Of a stretch of DNA of 64,000 nucleotides, positions 16,180 to 24,873 are shown piece after piece (the first letter of the stretch is position 1; each line of letters starts with the position of its first letter). The notes beneath the pieces were generated by a model, which was not told where the DNA came from, did not search any database, and saw only the letters and a program-made list of their open reading frames with translations. Both the position numbers and the translations under genes were made by a program. Source of the DNA: an uncultured Acetobacteraceae bacterium (lineage in GTDB: Bacteria > Pseudomonadota > Alphaproteobacteria > Acetobacterales > Acetobacteraceae); assembly GCA_903907955.1 (NCBI GenBank), contig CAIVPZ010000041.1, positions 62,001 through 126,000 on the forward strand. Reading direction: 5' to 3'.

Positions 16180-17310
16180 CTATATAGGGTCGGCGCTGCC
16201 CGCCGGCCATGCGGCCAGGATATCGGCGCGCAGCGCGTCGAGCCGGGCGACTCCCTTGCCCACATCGTAATCGCGCGCCCGCGCCAGCCCGGCCCCGGCC
16301 AGCGCCGCCCGCCGGGCCGGGTCGCCCGCCACCGCGCGCAACGCGGCGGCAAGCGCCTCCGCATCATCCGGGTCGATGGTCATCGCCGCCCCGGCGGTGA
16401 ACTCGCCAAGCCCGCCGCGCGGCGAGACCAGCAGCGCCGCCCCGGCCGCCATTGCCTCCAGCGCGGTCAGGCCGAACGGCTCCGGCCAGCGCGACGGCAC
16501 CACCACGATCGCCGCCCGCGCCATCGCCGCCAGCACGTCCGCATGCGGCCGGTAGCCGGGCATGGCGATGCCGGCAGCCGCCGCCTCGGGGCGCAGCGCG
16601 CGGATGAAGCCGGTCTCCGGGCTGTCCGGCCGGAACCGGTCGCCGCCGATCATCTCCGCCCGCCAGCCCGGCAGATCGGGCAGCGCCCGGGCGCAGGCGC
16701 GCACGAAGGTATCCGCCCCCTTGTCGGCGACGATCCGCCCGGCGAACAGGATCACCCGCTCCCGCTCGGCCGGGGAGGCCGGCACCTGGGCCAGATCGAG
16801 CCAGTTCGGCAGCACCACGGGCGGGCGCGCCGGTGGCGGCACCCCCTCCAGCAACCGCCCCCGCAGCCAGGCCGAGGACGTGCCGATCCGTGCCAGCCGC
16901 GCCAGCGCCCGCGCCCGCCCGGCCGGCGAGAGGCTGCCGCGCATGCCCTGCGGGTCGTTGTTGAGGAACGCCCAGACCGGCACGGAGGGGAAGCGGAGGG
17001 CCAGGAACACTGCCAGATCGAGCCGGTTATGCACCTCGATCAGCGCCGGCCGCGGCGCGCGCAGCAGGGCCGCGACGCCGCCGCCATAGCGACGGTTGTG
17101 CCCCAGCGGCAGCCAGGAGAGACGGACCGGGTGAAAGGTGACATCGTCGAACGGGGCCGCCTGCGCCGCGCCGATCACCACCGGCGCGAAGCGGCTGGGA
17201 GCGGCGGCGGCGGCGTGCACCAGCAGGCTGATGGCGCCGGTGCGGCCCGGCGCGAAATCCTCGCGCGGCGGCAGCACCATCGCCACCACCGGCGCCGCTG
17301 CGCGCTGCAT
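16180..17310 (-). CDS. Glycosyltransferase family 4
   Basis: 376-residue GT-B enzyme. The N-terminal domain has LPPREDFAPGRTGAISLLVHA. The C-terminal domain has FAGRIVADKGADTFVRA and the nucleotide-sugar EX7E motif in RWPEPFGLTALEAMAAG. It is probably involved in polysaccharide or LPS synthesis; the donor is unknown. ATG 17310 is preferred over the upstream frame because homology begins there. The neighbouring gene upstream is a deleted paralogue. Confidence 0.88.
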   Translation of the reverse strand: MQRAAAPVVAMVLPPREDFAPGRTGAISLLVHAAAAAPSRFAPVVIGAAQAAPFDDVTFHPVRLSWLPLGHNRRYGGGVAALLRAPRPALIEVHNRLDLAVFLALRFPSVPVWAFLNNDPQGMRGSLSPAGRARALARLARIGTSSAWLRGRLLEGVPPPARPPVVLPNWLDLAQVPASPAERERVILFAGRIVADKGADTFVRACARALPDLPGWRAEMIGGDRFRPDSPETGFIRALRPEAAAAGIAMPGYRPHADVLAAMARAAIVVVPSRWPEPFGLTALEAMAAGAALLVSPRGGLGEFTAGAAMTIDPDDAEALAAALRAVAGDPARRAALAGAGLARARDYDVGKGVARLDALRADILAAWPAGSADPI

Positions 17311-17335
17311 CGCCGCTGCCCCGGTCAGCCGGCGG

Positions 17336-17902
17336 TCATAGCGGGACGGCGTCGCCCGCTGCCCATGCCGCCACCACATCGTCGCGCAGCGCATCGAGGC
17401 TGATGCATTCGGGCAGCACCTCGGGGTCGCGCGGTGGCTCCGGCAGGCCGTCCAGCAGGCGATCGCGCACGCTGGCGGTGAGCGTCACCACCCGGGCCAG
17501 GATGCCGAGCAGGAACAGACGCTCGGACGGGCTGCGGGCGCAGGGCTTGTCCTGCGGATCGGTGTGCAGCACCAGCATCACCGGCGCAGGCAGGCGTTCG
17601 GCAAGCGCGATCGCCAGTTCGGGCAGGTCGTGCACCTCGACCAGCGCCGGCACCCGGCCGCCGAGCGCCCGCACCACCCCGGCGGCATAGCGCGTCAAGC
17701 CGCTGGCCAGCATCCAGGGCGGCTGCACCGGGCGGAACGGCACCGTCGGGAACGGCGCCTCGACCGGCGCGCCCAGCACCAGGGCGCGGAAGGCCGAGGG
17801 CAGCACGGCGAGCCGGTAAGCCTCCAGCCCGATGGGACCGGCGGCGGCGGGAGAGAAAATCTCGCCCGGGGGAAGCACGACGGCGATCATGTCATTGCGC
17901 AT
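17336..17902 (-). pseudogene. Internally deleted paralogue of the GT4 gene
   Basis: 188 residues. The start (IAVVLPPGEIFSP) and the middle (LVEVHDLPELAIAL, DPQDKPCA) align with the N-terminal domain of the neighbouring GT4. After the segment PPRDPEVLPE the sequence jumps straight to SLDALRDDVVAAWAAGDAVPL, which is the last 20 residues of the GT4 pattern. About 160 residues holding the donor-binding domain and the EX7E motif are missing, yet frame and stop are intact. It is either a decayed duplicate or an acceptor-domain-only protein. Confidence 0.7.
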
Positions 17903-17988
17903 GGCGACGTCTGTAGCGCGGATACGCCGTGGCGGCGATATCGTTCGCACGGATATCATGCCGGCCGGGGAAAAACGGCGTTTCCGGT

Positions 17989-18642
17989 TCAGCCCGGCGC
18001 TTCGTATTTCGCCAGATGCCATGCCGCCGGCTCCTGCGCGGCCAGGGAATACCATTCGCTGACCAGCGGATGCGCCCGCACCGCATCGCAATAGGCGCGG
18101 GCCGGGGCGGAAAGATCAGGCTGGTAGGTCAGGAACCGGCACACCACCGGCGCATACATCGCATCCGCGTTGCCGAACGCCGCCCCGAACAGGAACGGGC
18201 CGCCGGAAGCGGCAAGCGCCGCGCGCCAGAGCGCGTCGATGCGGGCGATGTCGGCCAGCGCCCCCGGCGTGCGGCCGGTCCCCGCGCCGGTGCGGAACAG
18301 ACTCATCGGCATGGCCAGGCGCATTTCGCGGAAGCCGGCATGCATCTCGGCGGCGATGGCACGTGCCTGCGCCCGGGCGGGGGCGTCGGCCGGCCACAAA
18401 GCGGGCAGAAACTCCGCGCAGTACTCGGCAATGGCAAGGCTTTCCCACACGCGGGCACCCCGATGCAGCAGGAAGGGCACCATGCCGGACGGGGTGGCCG
18501 CCTTGATCGCCGGGGTGGCGCCGCCGGCGAGCGGGATCACCACCTCCTCGACATCCAGCCCGGCCAGCCGCACCGGCAGCCACCCCCGCAGCGACCACGA
18601 CGAATACCGGCGCGTGCCGATCACCAGCCGACCCTCGGACAT
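17989..18642 (-). CDS. Glutathione S-transferase family protein
   Basis: 217 residues. The N-terminal thioredoxin-like half has RYSSWSLRGWLPV (catalytic Ser-containing loop typical of this GST class) and the glutathione-binding PSGMVPFLLHRGARVWESLAIAEY (VP and ES motifs). The helical C-terminal half runs to LAKYEAPG. ATG 18642 (MSEGRLVIG) matches family starts; the frame is open upstream only through GC bias. Substrate is unknown; it detoxifies electrophiles. Confidence 0.88.
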   Translation of the reverse strand: MSEGRLVIGTRRYSSWSLRGWLPVRLAGLDVEEVVIPLAGGATPAIKAATPSGMVPFLLHRGARVWESLAIAEYCAEFLPALWPADAPARAQARAIAAEMHAGFREMRLAMPMSLFRTGAGTGRTPGALADIARIDALWRAALAASGGPFLFGAAFGNADAMYAPVVCRFLTYQPDLSAPARAYCDAVRAHPLVSEWYSLAAQEPAAWHLAKYEAPG

Positions 18643-18792
18643 GCTGTTGCTCCTCGCAATGGCGCCGATGCTGCCATGCCGGTGCGCCGGCCGGAAGCAA
18701 CCGTGCCCGCGGCGGGGAAAACGTTGTCCATCGCGCGCTTTTCCGCGCGCGGCACCGTTCCGCCCGCACCCGTCTTGGCTTAGGGGACAGCC

Positions 18793-20568
18793 ATGTACTA
18801 CGCTCCTCCCCTCACGCGGCCACGCCGGCGGCTCGGCTGGCGGCTGCTCAAATGGACCGTCATCCTGGCGGTATGGGGCGGCATTGTCCTCGGGCTCGGG
18901 TTGCTGTGGTTTGCCTCCGACCTGCCGCGGCCGGAGGCGGCGCTGGATGCGGCGCGGCGGCCGAGCCTGACGCTGCAGGACCGCAGCGGGCACGTCTACG
19001 CCAGCTTCGGCGACGTGGTGGGCGACCCGCTGCGGCTGTCCGACCTGCCGGCCTGGCTGCCCGCGGCGGCGGTGGCGGTGGAGGATCGCCGGTTCTACCA
19101 GCATGGCGGGCTGGACATGATCGGCATCGCCCGGGCGGTCTGGGTGAATGTGAGTTCCGGCCGGCTGGTGCAGGGCGGCTCCACCATTACCCAGCAGGTG
19201 GCCAAGAACCTGTTCCTCACCAATGCCCGCACGCTGCGCCGCAAGGTGCAGGAAGTGCTGCTGACGCTGTGGCTGGAGCGCAGCTTCAGCAAGCAGGAAA
19301 TCCTCGAGATCTGGCTCAACCGCGTCTACCTGGGTTCCGGCGCCTGGGGGATGGACGCCGCGGCGCGGATGTATTTCGGCATCTCCGCCCGCAAGGTCAC
19401 GCTGTGGCAGGCGGCGGTGCTCGCCGGGCTGCCGCGGGCGCCTTCGCGGTTCAACCCGCATGTCGATCCCGCCGCCGCCGCCACCCGCGGCCGCGAGGTG
19501 CTGGCCGCCATGGTGGATACCGGCGTGCTCAAGCCCGAGCAGGCGCAGGCCGCCGCGGCGCAGATCGCCTTCCCGCCGAAACCCTCGGGCGCCGGCTATT
19601 TCGCCGACTGGGTGGCCGAGCAGGCGCAGCCGCAACTCGCCGCCGGGGCCGACGCGGTGCTGCGCACCACCCTGGATGCGCGGCTGCAATCGGTGGTCGA
19701 GGCCCGGCTGGCGGCGCTGCTGGGCGGACCGGGCGCCGCCGACGCGGTGGGCCAGGGGGCGGTGGTGGTGCTGGACGCGCGCAGCGGCGCGGTGCGCGCC
19801 ATGGCGGGCGGCCAGGACTACCATGCCAGCCCGTACAACCGCGCCGTGCTCGCCCGCCGGCAGCCCGGCTCGTCGTTCAAGCCGTTCGTCTGGGCCGCCG
19901 CGCTGGAGCACGGCATGCGCCCGGACGACATCGTGACCGACGCGCCGATCCGGCTCGGCAACTGGGCGCCGGCGAATTTCGACGGGCGGTTCCGCGGCGA
20001 TATTTCGCTGGAGGATGCGCTGGCGGAATCGATCAACACCGTGTCGGTGCGCCTGCTGCTGCGCAGCGGCGGTCCCGCGGTGGTGGCCGAGCTGGCGCAC
20101 CGGCTGGGCATTGCCGGGCCGCTGCGCAACAACGACACGCTGGCGCTCGGCACCGCCGAGGTCGGGCTGCTGGAACTGGCCAGCGCCTATGCCACGTTCT
20201 TCAACGGCGGCACCCGGATCGCGCCCACCGGCATCGAGGCCATCACCGCCGACGGGCGCGGCGTGACCCTGTCGCGGATGCCGGCGCAGCACGTGCTGGA
20301 CCCGGATATCGCGGCGATGATGGCGCGCATGATGGTGGCGGTGGTGTCGCGCGGCAGCGGCCGGGCGGCGGCGCTGCCCGGGCGCACGGTGGCGGGCAAG
20401 ACCGGCACCACCCAGGATTACCGCGACGCCTGGTTCATCGGCTGGACCGGCGGCATGATCATCGGCGTGTGGCTGGGCAACGACGACGACAAGCCGATGC
20501 ACGGTATCACCGGAGGCAGCCTGCCGGCCCGGCTGTTTCACGACATCGGGGCGGAGATCAGGGGGTAG
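18793..20568 (+). CDS. Bifunctional penicillin-binding protein (class A, PBP1-type)
   Basis: 591 residues. A cytoplasmic basic tail and one membrane span (about 22-46) precede the GT51 transglycosylase with catalytic Glu in AVEDRRFYQHGG and the GGSTITQQVAKNLFL motif. The transpeptidase has SSFK (PGSSFKPF), SIN and KTGTT. It polymerises and cross-links peptidoglycan. It is shorter than PBP1A and lacks the OB insertion, resembling the compact PBP1 copies common in alphaproteobacteria. Monocistronic, followed by repeat R1. Confidence 0.93.
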   Translation: MYYAPPLTRPRRRLGWRLLKWTVILAVWGGIVLGLGLLWFASDLPRPEAALDAARRPSLTLQDRSGHVYASFGDVVGDPLRLSDLPAWLPAAAVAVEDRRFYQHGGLDMIGIARAVWVNVSSGRLVQGGSTITQQVAKNLFLTNARTLRRKVQEVLLTLWLERSFSKQEILEIWLNRVYLGSGAWGMDAAARMYFGISARKVTLWQAAVLAGLPRAPSRFNPHVDPAAAATRGREVLAAMVDTGVLKPEQAQAAAAQIAFPPKPSGAGYFADWVAEQAQPQLAAGADAVLRTTLDARLQSVVEARLAALLGGPGAADAVGQGAVVVLDARSGAVRAMAGGQDYHASPYNRAVLARRQPGSSFKPFVWAAALEHGMRPDDIVTDAPIRLGNWAPANFDGRFRGDISLEDALAESINTVSVRLLLRSGGPAVVAELAHRLGIAGPLRNNDTLALGTAEVGLLELASAYATFFNGGTRIAPTGIEAITADGRGVTLSRMPAQHVLDPDIAAMMARMMVAVVSRGSGRAAALPGRTVAGKTGTTQDYRDAWFIGWTGGMIIGVWLGNDDDKPMHGITGGSLPARLFHDIGAEIRG

Positions 20569-20594
20569 GCGGGGGCTGACTGCAGAAAGCAGGA

Positions 20595-20657
20595 AAGGCC
20601 AGGGCGCTGCCCTGGACCCGGCAGGGGCCGGGAGGCCCCTGCACCCCGTTCGTTAAG
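20595..20657 (+). repeat. Dispersed repeat R1, copy 2
   Basis: Same element and orientation as the copy at 1125: AAGGCCAGGGCGCTGCCCTG at the left and a GTTAAG-type end. It follows the penicillin-binding protein stop by 26 bp and could serve as a transcript 3' hairpin. Confidence 0.85.
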
Positions 20658-20764
20658 GAGGTGCGGCGGTGGGGGCGTTGGTTGAGGCGCCGGCGCTTTC
20701 GCGCGCGCGACGTGGCACAGCGGACAATGGCGCCTCGGCAGGACCCGACCCGAAGCTGTCCCTC

Positions 20765-21586
20765 CTAGATCAGCCGCACCGTCACCGGCAGCAGCGACGG
20801 GTCCTCCCAGAAGGCGTCGCGCTGGAAGCGGGCGAACAGGTCCGGCGGCAGCACCGTCGGGCGCTCGCGGGCGCGGACGCAACCGCCGACATGGTGCAGC
20901 CCCGGCGTGCCCAGCCGCATGTCGAATTCGACCATGTCGTAACAGGGCTCGATGTGACCGGGATCGTGTGAGTACAGCTCCTCGCCGATGAAGGCGTAGA
21001 TCGCGGCGAGGGTGCCGAGCGGGTTGGCGGTCAGGCTTTCGTAGCGCACCAGCAGCAGGCGGTCGGCGTGCGCGCCGTAAACGGCTTCGCGCAGGGCGCT
21101 GAAGGCGAAGCCGACCATGCCGGTGCCGCTGCTCAGGCCCTCGGCGCGGGAATAGACCGTGCCGCCTGGCTCGTAGCCGAAGATGCCCGACAGTTCAAAG
21201 GCGTTGCGGCGGATCAGGCTCTCGATGCTGTCCACCACCCAGGCCGGGTTGCGCACGCAGCAGATGACCTTTGCCTGCGGGAACAGCCGTGACAGCGCCG
21301 GCAGCCTGGCGTTCCATTGCCGGTTGGTGTCGAACACCACCTGCCCGGGATGGATGTCGTGATAGAACGCCTCGAACACCCCGCGCAGCAGTCGCTCGCG
21401 CAGGTCGTCGTCGATGAACACCGCGGTTTCGTTGTGCTGGCTGGTTTCGCGCAGCATGGCGTTGAACAGGCTGCCGACCGGGCTGGTCATGCCGGCCCAG
21501 AACCGCGGGTTCTGGCGCAGCAGCGCGGCCAGCAGGGTGGAGCCGGCGCGCGGCAGGCCGGAGATGAAATGGATGCCGTTCTGCAT
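20765..21586 (-). CDS. Sulfotransferase family protein
   Basis: 273 residues of the P-loop sulfotransferase fold. The 5'-phosphosulfate loop is SGLPRAGSTLLAALLRQNP at the N-terminus and the 3'-phosphate motif is CVRNPAWVVDSIESL. The C-terminal part (PTVLPPDLF) resembles alphaproteobacterial sulfotransferases with 3'-phosphoadenylyl sulfate as donor. The acceptor is unknown. ATG 21586 is preferred over one 15 bp upstream. Confidence 0.85.
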   Translation of the reverse strand: MQNGIHFISGLPRAGSTLLAALLRQNPRFWAGMTSPVGSLFNAMLRETSQHNETAVFIDDDLRERLLRGVFEAFYHDIHPGQVVFDTNRQWNARLPALSRLFPQAKVICCVRNPAWVVDSIESLIRRNAFELSGIFGYEPGGTVYSRAEGLSSGTGMVGFAFSALREAVYGAHADRLLLVRYESLTANPLGTLAAIYAFIGEELYSHDPGHIEPCYDMVEFDMRLGTPGLHHVGGCVRARERPTVLPPDLFARFQRDAFWEDPSLLPVTVRLI

Positions 21587-21658
21587 GGAACAACCTCGCA
21601 CCGGAGCGGGAGCGGCACCATCGCCGGCGCCGCCCCGCGGGCCGGGACGGAACAGGGC

Positions 21659-21762
21659 TCAGAGCTTGTGAAGCAATCGAACTTGCGCATGAAAGCCCGC
21701 TGATATCATTGAGCGTTTCCGGCAGGAACCGAGCGCCGCGGGCATTCATTCACAAACTCTCA
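21659..21762. repeat. Dispersed repeat R2, copy 1 (about 104 bp)
   Basis: On the minus strand it starts TGAGAGTTTGTGAATGAATG and ends in CACAAGCTCTGA, giving imperfect inverted ends with a GCCCGC/GCGGGC inner stem. The first three bases are the TGA stop of the PEP-CTERM gene. Other full copies are at 44717 and 61610 and a half copy is at 50289. Confidence 0.88.
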
Positions 21763-22731
21763 GCCGCGCCGGCGGCGGACCAGGCCGAGGCCGGCAAGCA
21801 CCGTGCCGAGCAGCATCGCCGAGGCCGGCTCCGGCGTGGGCACGACCTCGTTGATGCTGACGTAGCCGTCGCCGCTGTTGGTGTTCGCGAAGGCCCGCAG
21901 CGAGGTCGCTGTGGCGGCGATGTACGATCCGCCGCCGCCGCCGCGGCCGCCGCGGCCGGTAAAATGCGTGCCGATGGAGCCGCCGCCGCCGCCGCCGCCT
22001 GAAAAGCCGCCGCCGCCGCCGCCGCCGTAGCTGTAGGCGCCGCCGCCGCCGCCGAAGCCGCCGCCGCCGTGGACCTTTTCCGGGCTTTATTCAAGCCCGT
22101 TCCCGGTGCCGCCGGCGCCGCCGGCGATGAACGAGGCGCCGGGGTTACCGGAGCGGTAGTTGGACCCCTTGGCGGGCAGGTAGGCACCGGAGCCGCTGCC
22201 GGAGAAGCCGCCGCCACCGCCGCCGCTGAAGTTCGCGCCGCAATAGCTGCGGGGGGTGACCAAGCAGAAGGCAGCGCCGCCGCCGCCGCCGCCGGTGCCG
22301 CCGTCGCCGCCGCTGCTCCCGTTCATACCCTTGGTCTGGGTCCAGCCGTACCCGCCGGCTTCGTTCAGTCCGGCGCCGCCGCCGCCGCCGGCGACCAGCA
22401 GCGGCGTGTTCGCCATCGTGGCAACGAAGCTGCCGCCGCCCCCGCCCCCGGCGTCGAGGCCAAGCTGGCCGGCGCCGCCAACCAGGATTTGGATGATGTC
22501 GCCGGCGTTGAAGCTGAACAGCCCTTCCATCAACGCCCCCAGCCCGCCGGCGTGTTTGCTGAAGACGCCGCCGCCGCCCTGGGCCCCGGCGGCCGTGAGG
22601 TCGTAGGTGCCGGTTTCCGGGACGATGTAGGTGGCGAGCGAGCCCGAGTAATTGTAGGTTGTGGCTCCTGATTCAGATGTTGCGGTAAGAATCGCCAGCA
22701 CCGAAACGCTGGCGAGGATCAATTTCCTCAT
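21760..22731 (-). pseudogene. Glycine-rich PEP-CTERM protein with in-frame TAA
   Basis: A signal peptide (MRKLILASVSVLAILTATSESGA) is followed by a domain with many GGGGG tracts. The frame meets TAA at 22087-22089 after 214 codons but continues open in the same frame for 108 more codons, through further Gly tracts and NTNSGDGYVSINEV, to a textbook PEP-CTERM tail: VPTPEPASAMLLG, a hydrophobic helix and RRRR. PEP-CTERM tails are sorted by exosortase. The single stop either kills the gene, is read through, or is an assembly error. The true TGA stop is shared with repeat R2. Confidence 0.8.
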
Positions 22732-23050
22732 CCGCGAACCCCCCTCTCACTTTTACAACCATAGATTGTATTTATCGCGCCGATTCCTTGACGCGCGCTC
22801 ATCGTGTGCGTGTCCTGCACCGTTCGTTAAACGCCGCGTGGGTAATATTGTGCTTTCATAACGGCCCGGGCGCAACACATCAAAATGTTATCAAATGTGA
22901 CATTATTGGTTCGGTGCCGCCGCAGGTTGAAGACAAAGCGGGCGGGAACCCGGCTGGAAAGCAGCCACACCTAGATGCAGCAAGCCGCGGTTAAATTGCG
23001 GCAGGAACGCGGGTTATACCAGTCCACAAAATGGTTCACCTGCTGCATTC
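22732..23050. other. Intergenic region upstream of the PEP-CTERM gene
   Basis: About 320 bp of lower G+C than the surroundings, presumably holding the promoter of the minus-strand PEP-CTERM gene; a GAGAGGGGGG ribosome-binding site lies next to its start. No gene was recognised here. Confidence 0.5.
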
Positions 23051-23135
23051 CGTCATGCCCGGGCTTGTCCCGGGCATCCACGTCTTTCGTGCCGCCCCAA
23101 AGTCGTGGATGGCCGGCCTGCGCCGGCCATGACGG
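23051..23135. repeat. Palindromic REP-like element (alphaproteobacterial type)
   Basis: CGTCATGCCCGGG at the left mirrors GGCCGGCCATGACG at the right. Inner arms CATCCACG and CGTGGATG also pair. This matches the common alphaproteobacterial palindrome with a CGTCATGxCCGGG core. It overlaps the 3' end of the antitoxin frame and replaces its natural C-terminus. Confidence 0.75.
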
Positions 23136-23307
23136 CGTGGGTGGTTCTTTCCGCGGACTGGTTGCGGGCGATTTCCGCCGCCTCGACCGATACCAGAGCG
23201 GCGACCGCCTTGCCATGTCGCGTGATCGTCACGAACTCGCCTTTGATGGCCTGATCGACAAGCTTGGAGAAGCCTGTCCTGGCATCCTTCAGATTGACGG
23301 TCGGCAT
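23053..23307 (-). pseudogene. Phd/YefM-family antitoxin, C-terminus replaced, toxin absent
   Basis: 84 codons. Residues 1-47 are a clear Phd/YefM DNA-binding domain (MPTVNLKDARTGFSKLVDQ, GEFVTITRHGKAVAALVSVE). From about residue 57 the protein is encoded by the REP-like palindrome, giving an unrelated GRPSTTLGRHERRG tail. No PIN, RelE or Doc toxin gene follows in the next 400 bp of the minus strand. It may still repress its own promoter through the palindrome at 23322 but cannot neutralise a partner encoded here. Confidence 0.75.
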
Positions 23308-23321
23308 GGAATCTCCGCCGC

Positions 23322-23345
23322 AATGTGGTCACATAGGACCACATT
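23322..23345. promoter_or_regulatory. Perfect palindromic operator of the Phd-like antitoxin
   Basis: AATGTGGTC and GACCACATT are exact inverted arms around a 6-bp centre, 14 bp upstream of the antitoxin start. Position and form match the autoregulatory operators bound by Phd/YefM dimers. The central region could also hold the -10 element. Confidence 0.7.
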
Positions 23346-23434
23346 GGTGCTCCCTGCTGACGGAATTCAAGGCCGTTCCAGTGTGCATAGCCCGGAAGGT
23401 CGGAGTTTCCACCTCCAGGACTTCCTGAACGAAT

Positions 23435-23507
23435 GGGTTCCAAGGGGCCACTGCCCGTCGCGCCGAAGGCGCGCTGGGCGTGACGGCGGGTCCAGCGCCC
23501 TGGCCTT
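23435..23507 (-). repeat. Dispersed repeat R1, copy 3, split by a 31-bp insert
   Basis: Minus-orientation copy: GGGTTCCAAGGGGCCACTGC at one end and GGGTCCAGCGCCCTGGCCTT at the other. The usual centre is interrupted by about 31 bp (around 23457-23487) that contains its own GCGCC...GGCGC hairpin. It ends 9 bp before the stop of the MESH1-like gene. Confidence 0.75.
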
Positions 23508-23515
23508 GCTCTCCC

Positions 23516-24058
23516 CTACCCCCGCGCCGCCCGCTCCGCCGCATCAGCCGCGTCGGAAAAGCGCTCCAGCAGGAAGGGGCTGTCCACCCGCAGCCCCGCC
23601 ACCACGTCCCGCGCCCACTGCACGTAGTCCAGCCGGCGCGAGGCATCCCAGTTGGCCGGCGGGCTGACCGCCAGGGTCGTCAGATTGCTGGTCTTGTCGG
23701 CCAGCTTGAGGATCGCCGCGCGCGGTGACTTCGCCGCCGCGTGCTCGATCTGCAGGCGTTTGCGCCGCGCTTTGGGCAGCGTCTTGTCGTCGGTGACCTC
23801 CATGACCAGGGCGGCGACATCCTCGCCGAACTCCAGGGCGATGGCGGCGCGGCTGACCTCCTGGTCTTCGACGGCGTCGTGCAACAGGGCGGCGATCACC
23901 AGATCCGGGTCGCGCCCGTCGGTGGCTTCGGCGACGAGGCGCGCCACCTCCAGCAGGTGGTTGATGTAAGGCTCCTGCGCGGCGCCCTTGCGGCGCTGCG
24001 CGGAATGCCAGTGCGCCGCGCGTTCCGCGGCCTTCAGAACGATGGTCAGGGAGTCCAT
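23516..24058 (-). CDS. MESH1-like small alarmone hydrolase (HD domain)
   Basis: 180-residue single-domain HD phosphohydrolase. The order HSAQRRKG, PYINHLLEVARL, LLHDAVED, EVTDDKTLPKARRKRLQIEHA, LKLADKTSNL and ARDVVAGL follows animal MESH1 and bacterial SAH enzymes nearly segment for segment. HD and ED residues bind Mn2+. The enzyme is expected to cleave (p)ppGpp at the 3' position; MESH1 also dephosphorylates NADPH. No synthetase domain is present. Start MDSLTIVLKAAE at 24058. Confidence 0.88.
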   Translation of the reverse strand: MDSLTIVLKAAERAAHWHSAQRRKGAAQEPYINHLLEVARLVAEATDGRDPDLVIAALLHDAVEDQEVSRAAIALEFGEDVAALVMEVTDDKTLPKARRKRLQIEHAAAKSPRAAILKLADKTSNLTTLAVSPPANWDASRRLDYVQWARDVVAGLRVDSPFLLERFSDAADAAERAARG

Positions 24059-24093
24059 GACGCCTCTCCATGGCCGCGCGCCCGGGCGGGACA

Positions 24094-24795
24094 TCAGCCC
24101 ACCCGCAGCAGGCGCGGCCCTTGCGCGCGCAGCCATTCCACCGCCGTTGTCGTGTGCGGAGTCAGTTCGGCCACCAGGGTCCAGAAGCGCGGACCGTGAT
24201 TCATGTGGCGCAGATGCGCCACCTCGTGCGCCACCACATAATCCTGCACGAATCGCGGTGCCATCACCAGGCGCCAGGAGAAGGCCAGGTTGCGGCTGGC
24301 GGCGCAACTGCCCCAGCGGCTGCTGGTGTCCTTGACCGTGACGCGGCTCGGCTGCACCCGCGCGATTTCCGCCTTGGCGGCCACCAGTTCGGACATCCGC
24401 CGGCGTGCCTCGGCACGGAAAAAGTCGCCCACCCGGCGGGCCAGGAACGCCGCCTCGCCGGTAACGAGGATTTCGTCGCGCTCCACCCAAACCCCGCCGC
24501 GCGCATCCGGCACATGGCGGATGCGATGGTCGCTGCCATGCAGTGGCACCAGGGCACCGTCGGCAAGAGAGATGGCGCCGGGCAGCGCGGCGAGCCGCTC
24601 GGCGACCCAGGAGGCGTGGTCCATGAGCAGCGCTACCCCGGCCGTCCGCCCGGCACGCGGCGGCAGGGTCACCACCACGGCGCCGCCGCGCGGGTCGATG
24701 CGCAGGCTGACGCGGCGCGCCCGCCGGCTGCGCCGCCACTCCACCCGCGCCGGCCCGCCCGGAAGCGGGACAATCTCGGAACTTGCAGATTCCAT
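24094..24795 (-). CDS. YgjP-like M48-type metallopeptidase (DUF45)
   Basis: 233 residues. The zinc-binding site is HEVAHLRHMNHGPRFW (HExxH plus NHxxxFW), preceded by TSSRWGSCAASRNLAFSWRL, the two hallmarks of the YgjP/SprT-like family. There is no signal peptide, so it is cytosolic. The biological substrate of the family is not established. Start ATG 24795 is chosen; a further 15 upstream codons are not family-like. Confidence 0.9.
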   Translation of the reverse strand: MESASSEIVPLPGGPARVEWRRSRRARRVSLRIDPRGGAVVVTLPPRAGRTAGVALLMDHASWVAERLAALPGAISLADGALVPLHGSDHRIRHVPDARGGVWVERDEILVTGEAAFLARRVGDFFRAEARRRMSELVAAKAEIARVQPSRVTVKDTSSRWGSCAASRNLAFSWRLVMAPRFVQDYVVAHEVAHLRHMNHGPRFWTLVAELTPHTTTAVEWLRAQGPRLLRVG

Positions 24796-24873
24796 CGGGA
24801 CAGCTTGGCGAGTCCTGCCCGCAGGGGCAACCAATTCCAAGCGGCGGCGAGGCGGCCTTGCGTGCCTGCCGAC

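Noticed and set aside
21940-22480. Dense GCC/CCG runs that look like tandem repeats or a CRISPR-like array.
   Set aside because: They encode glycine tracts of the PEP-CTERM protein; spacing is irregular and there are no spacers.
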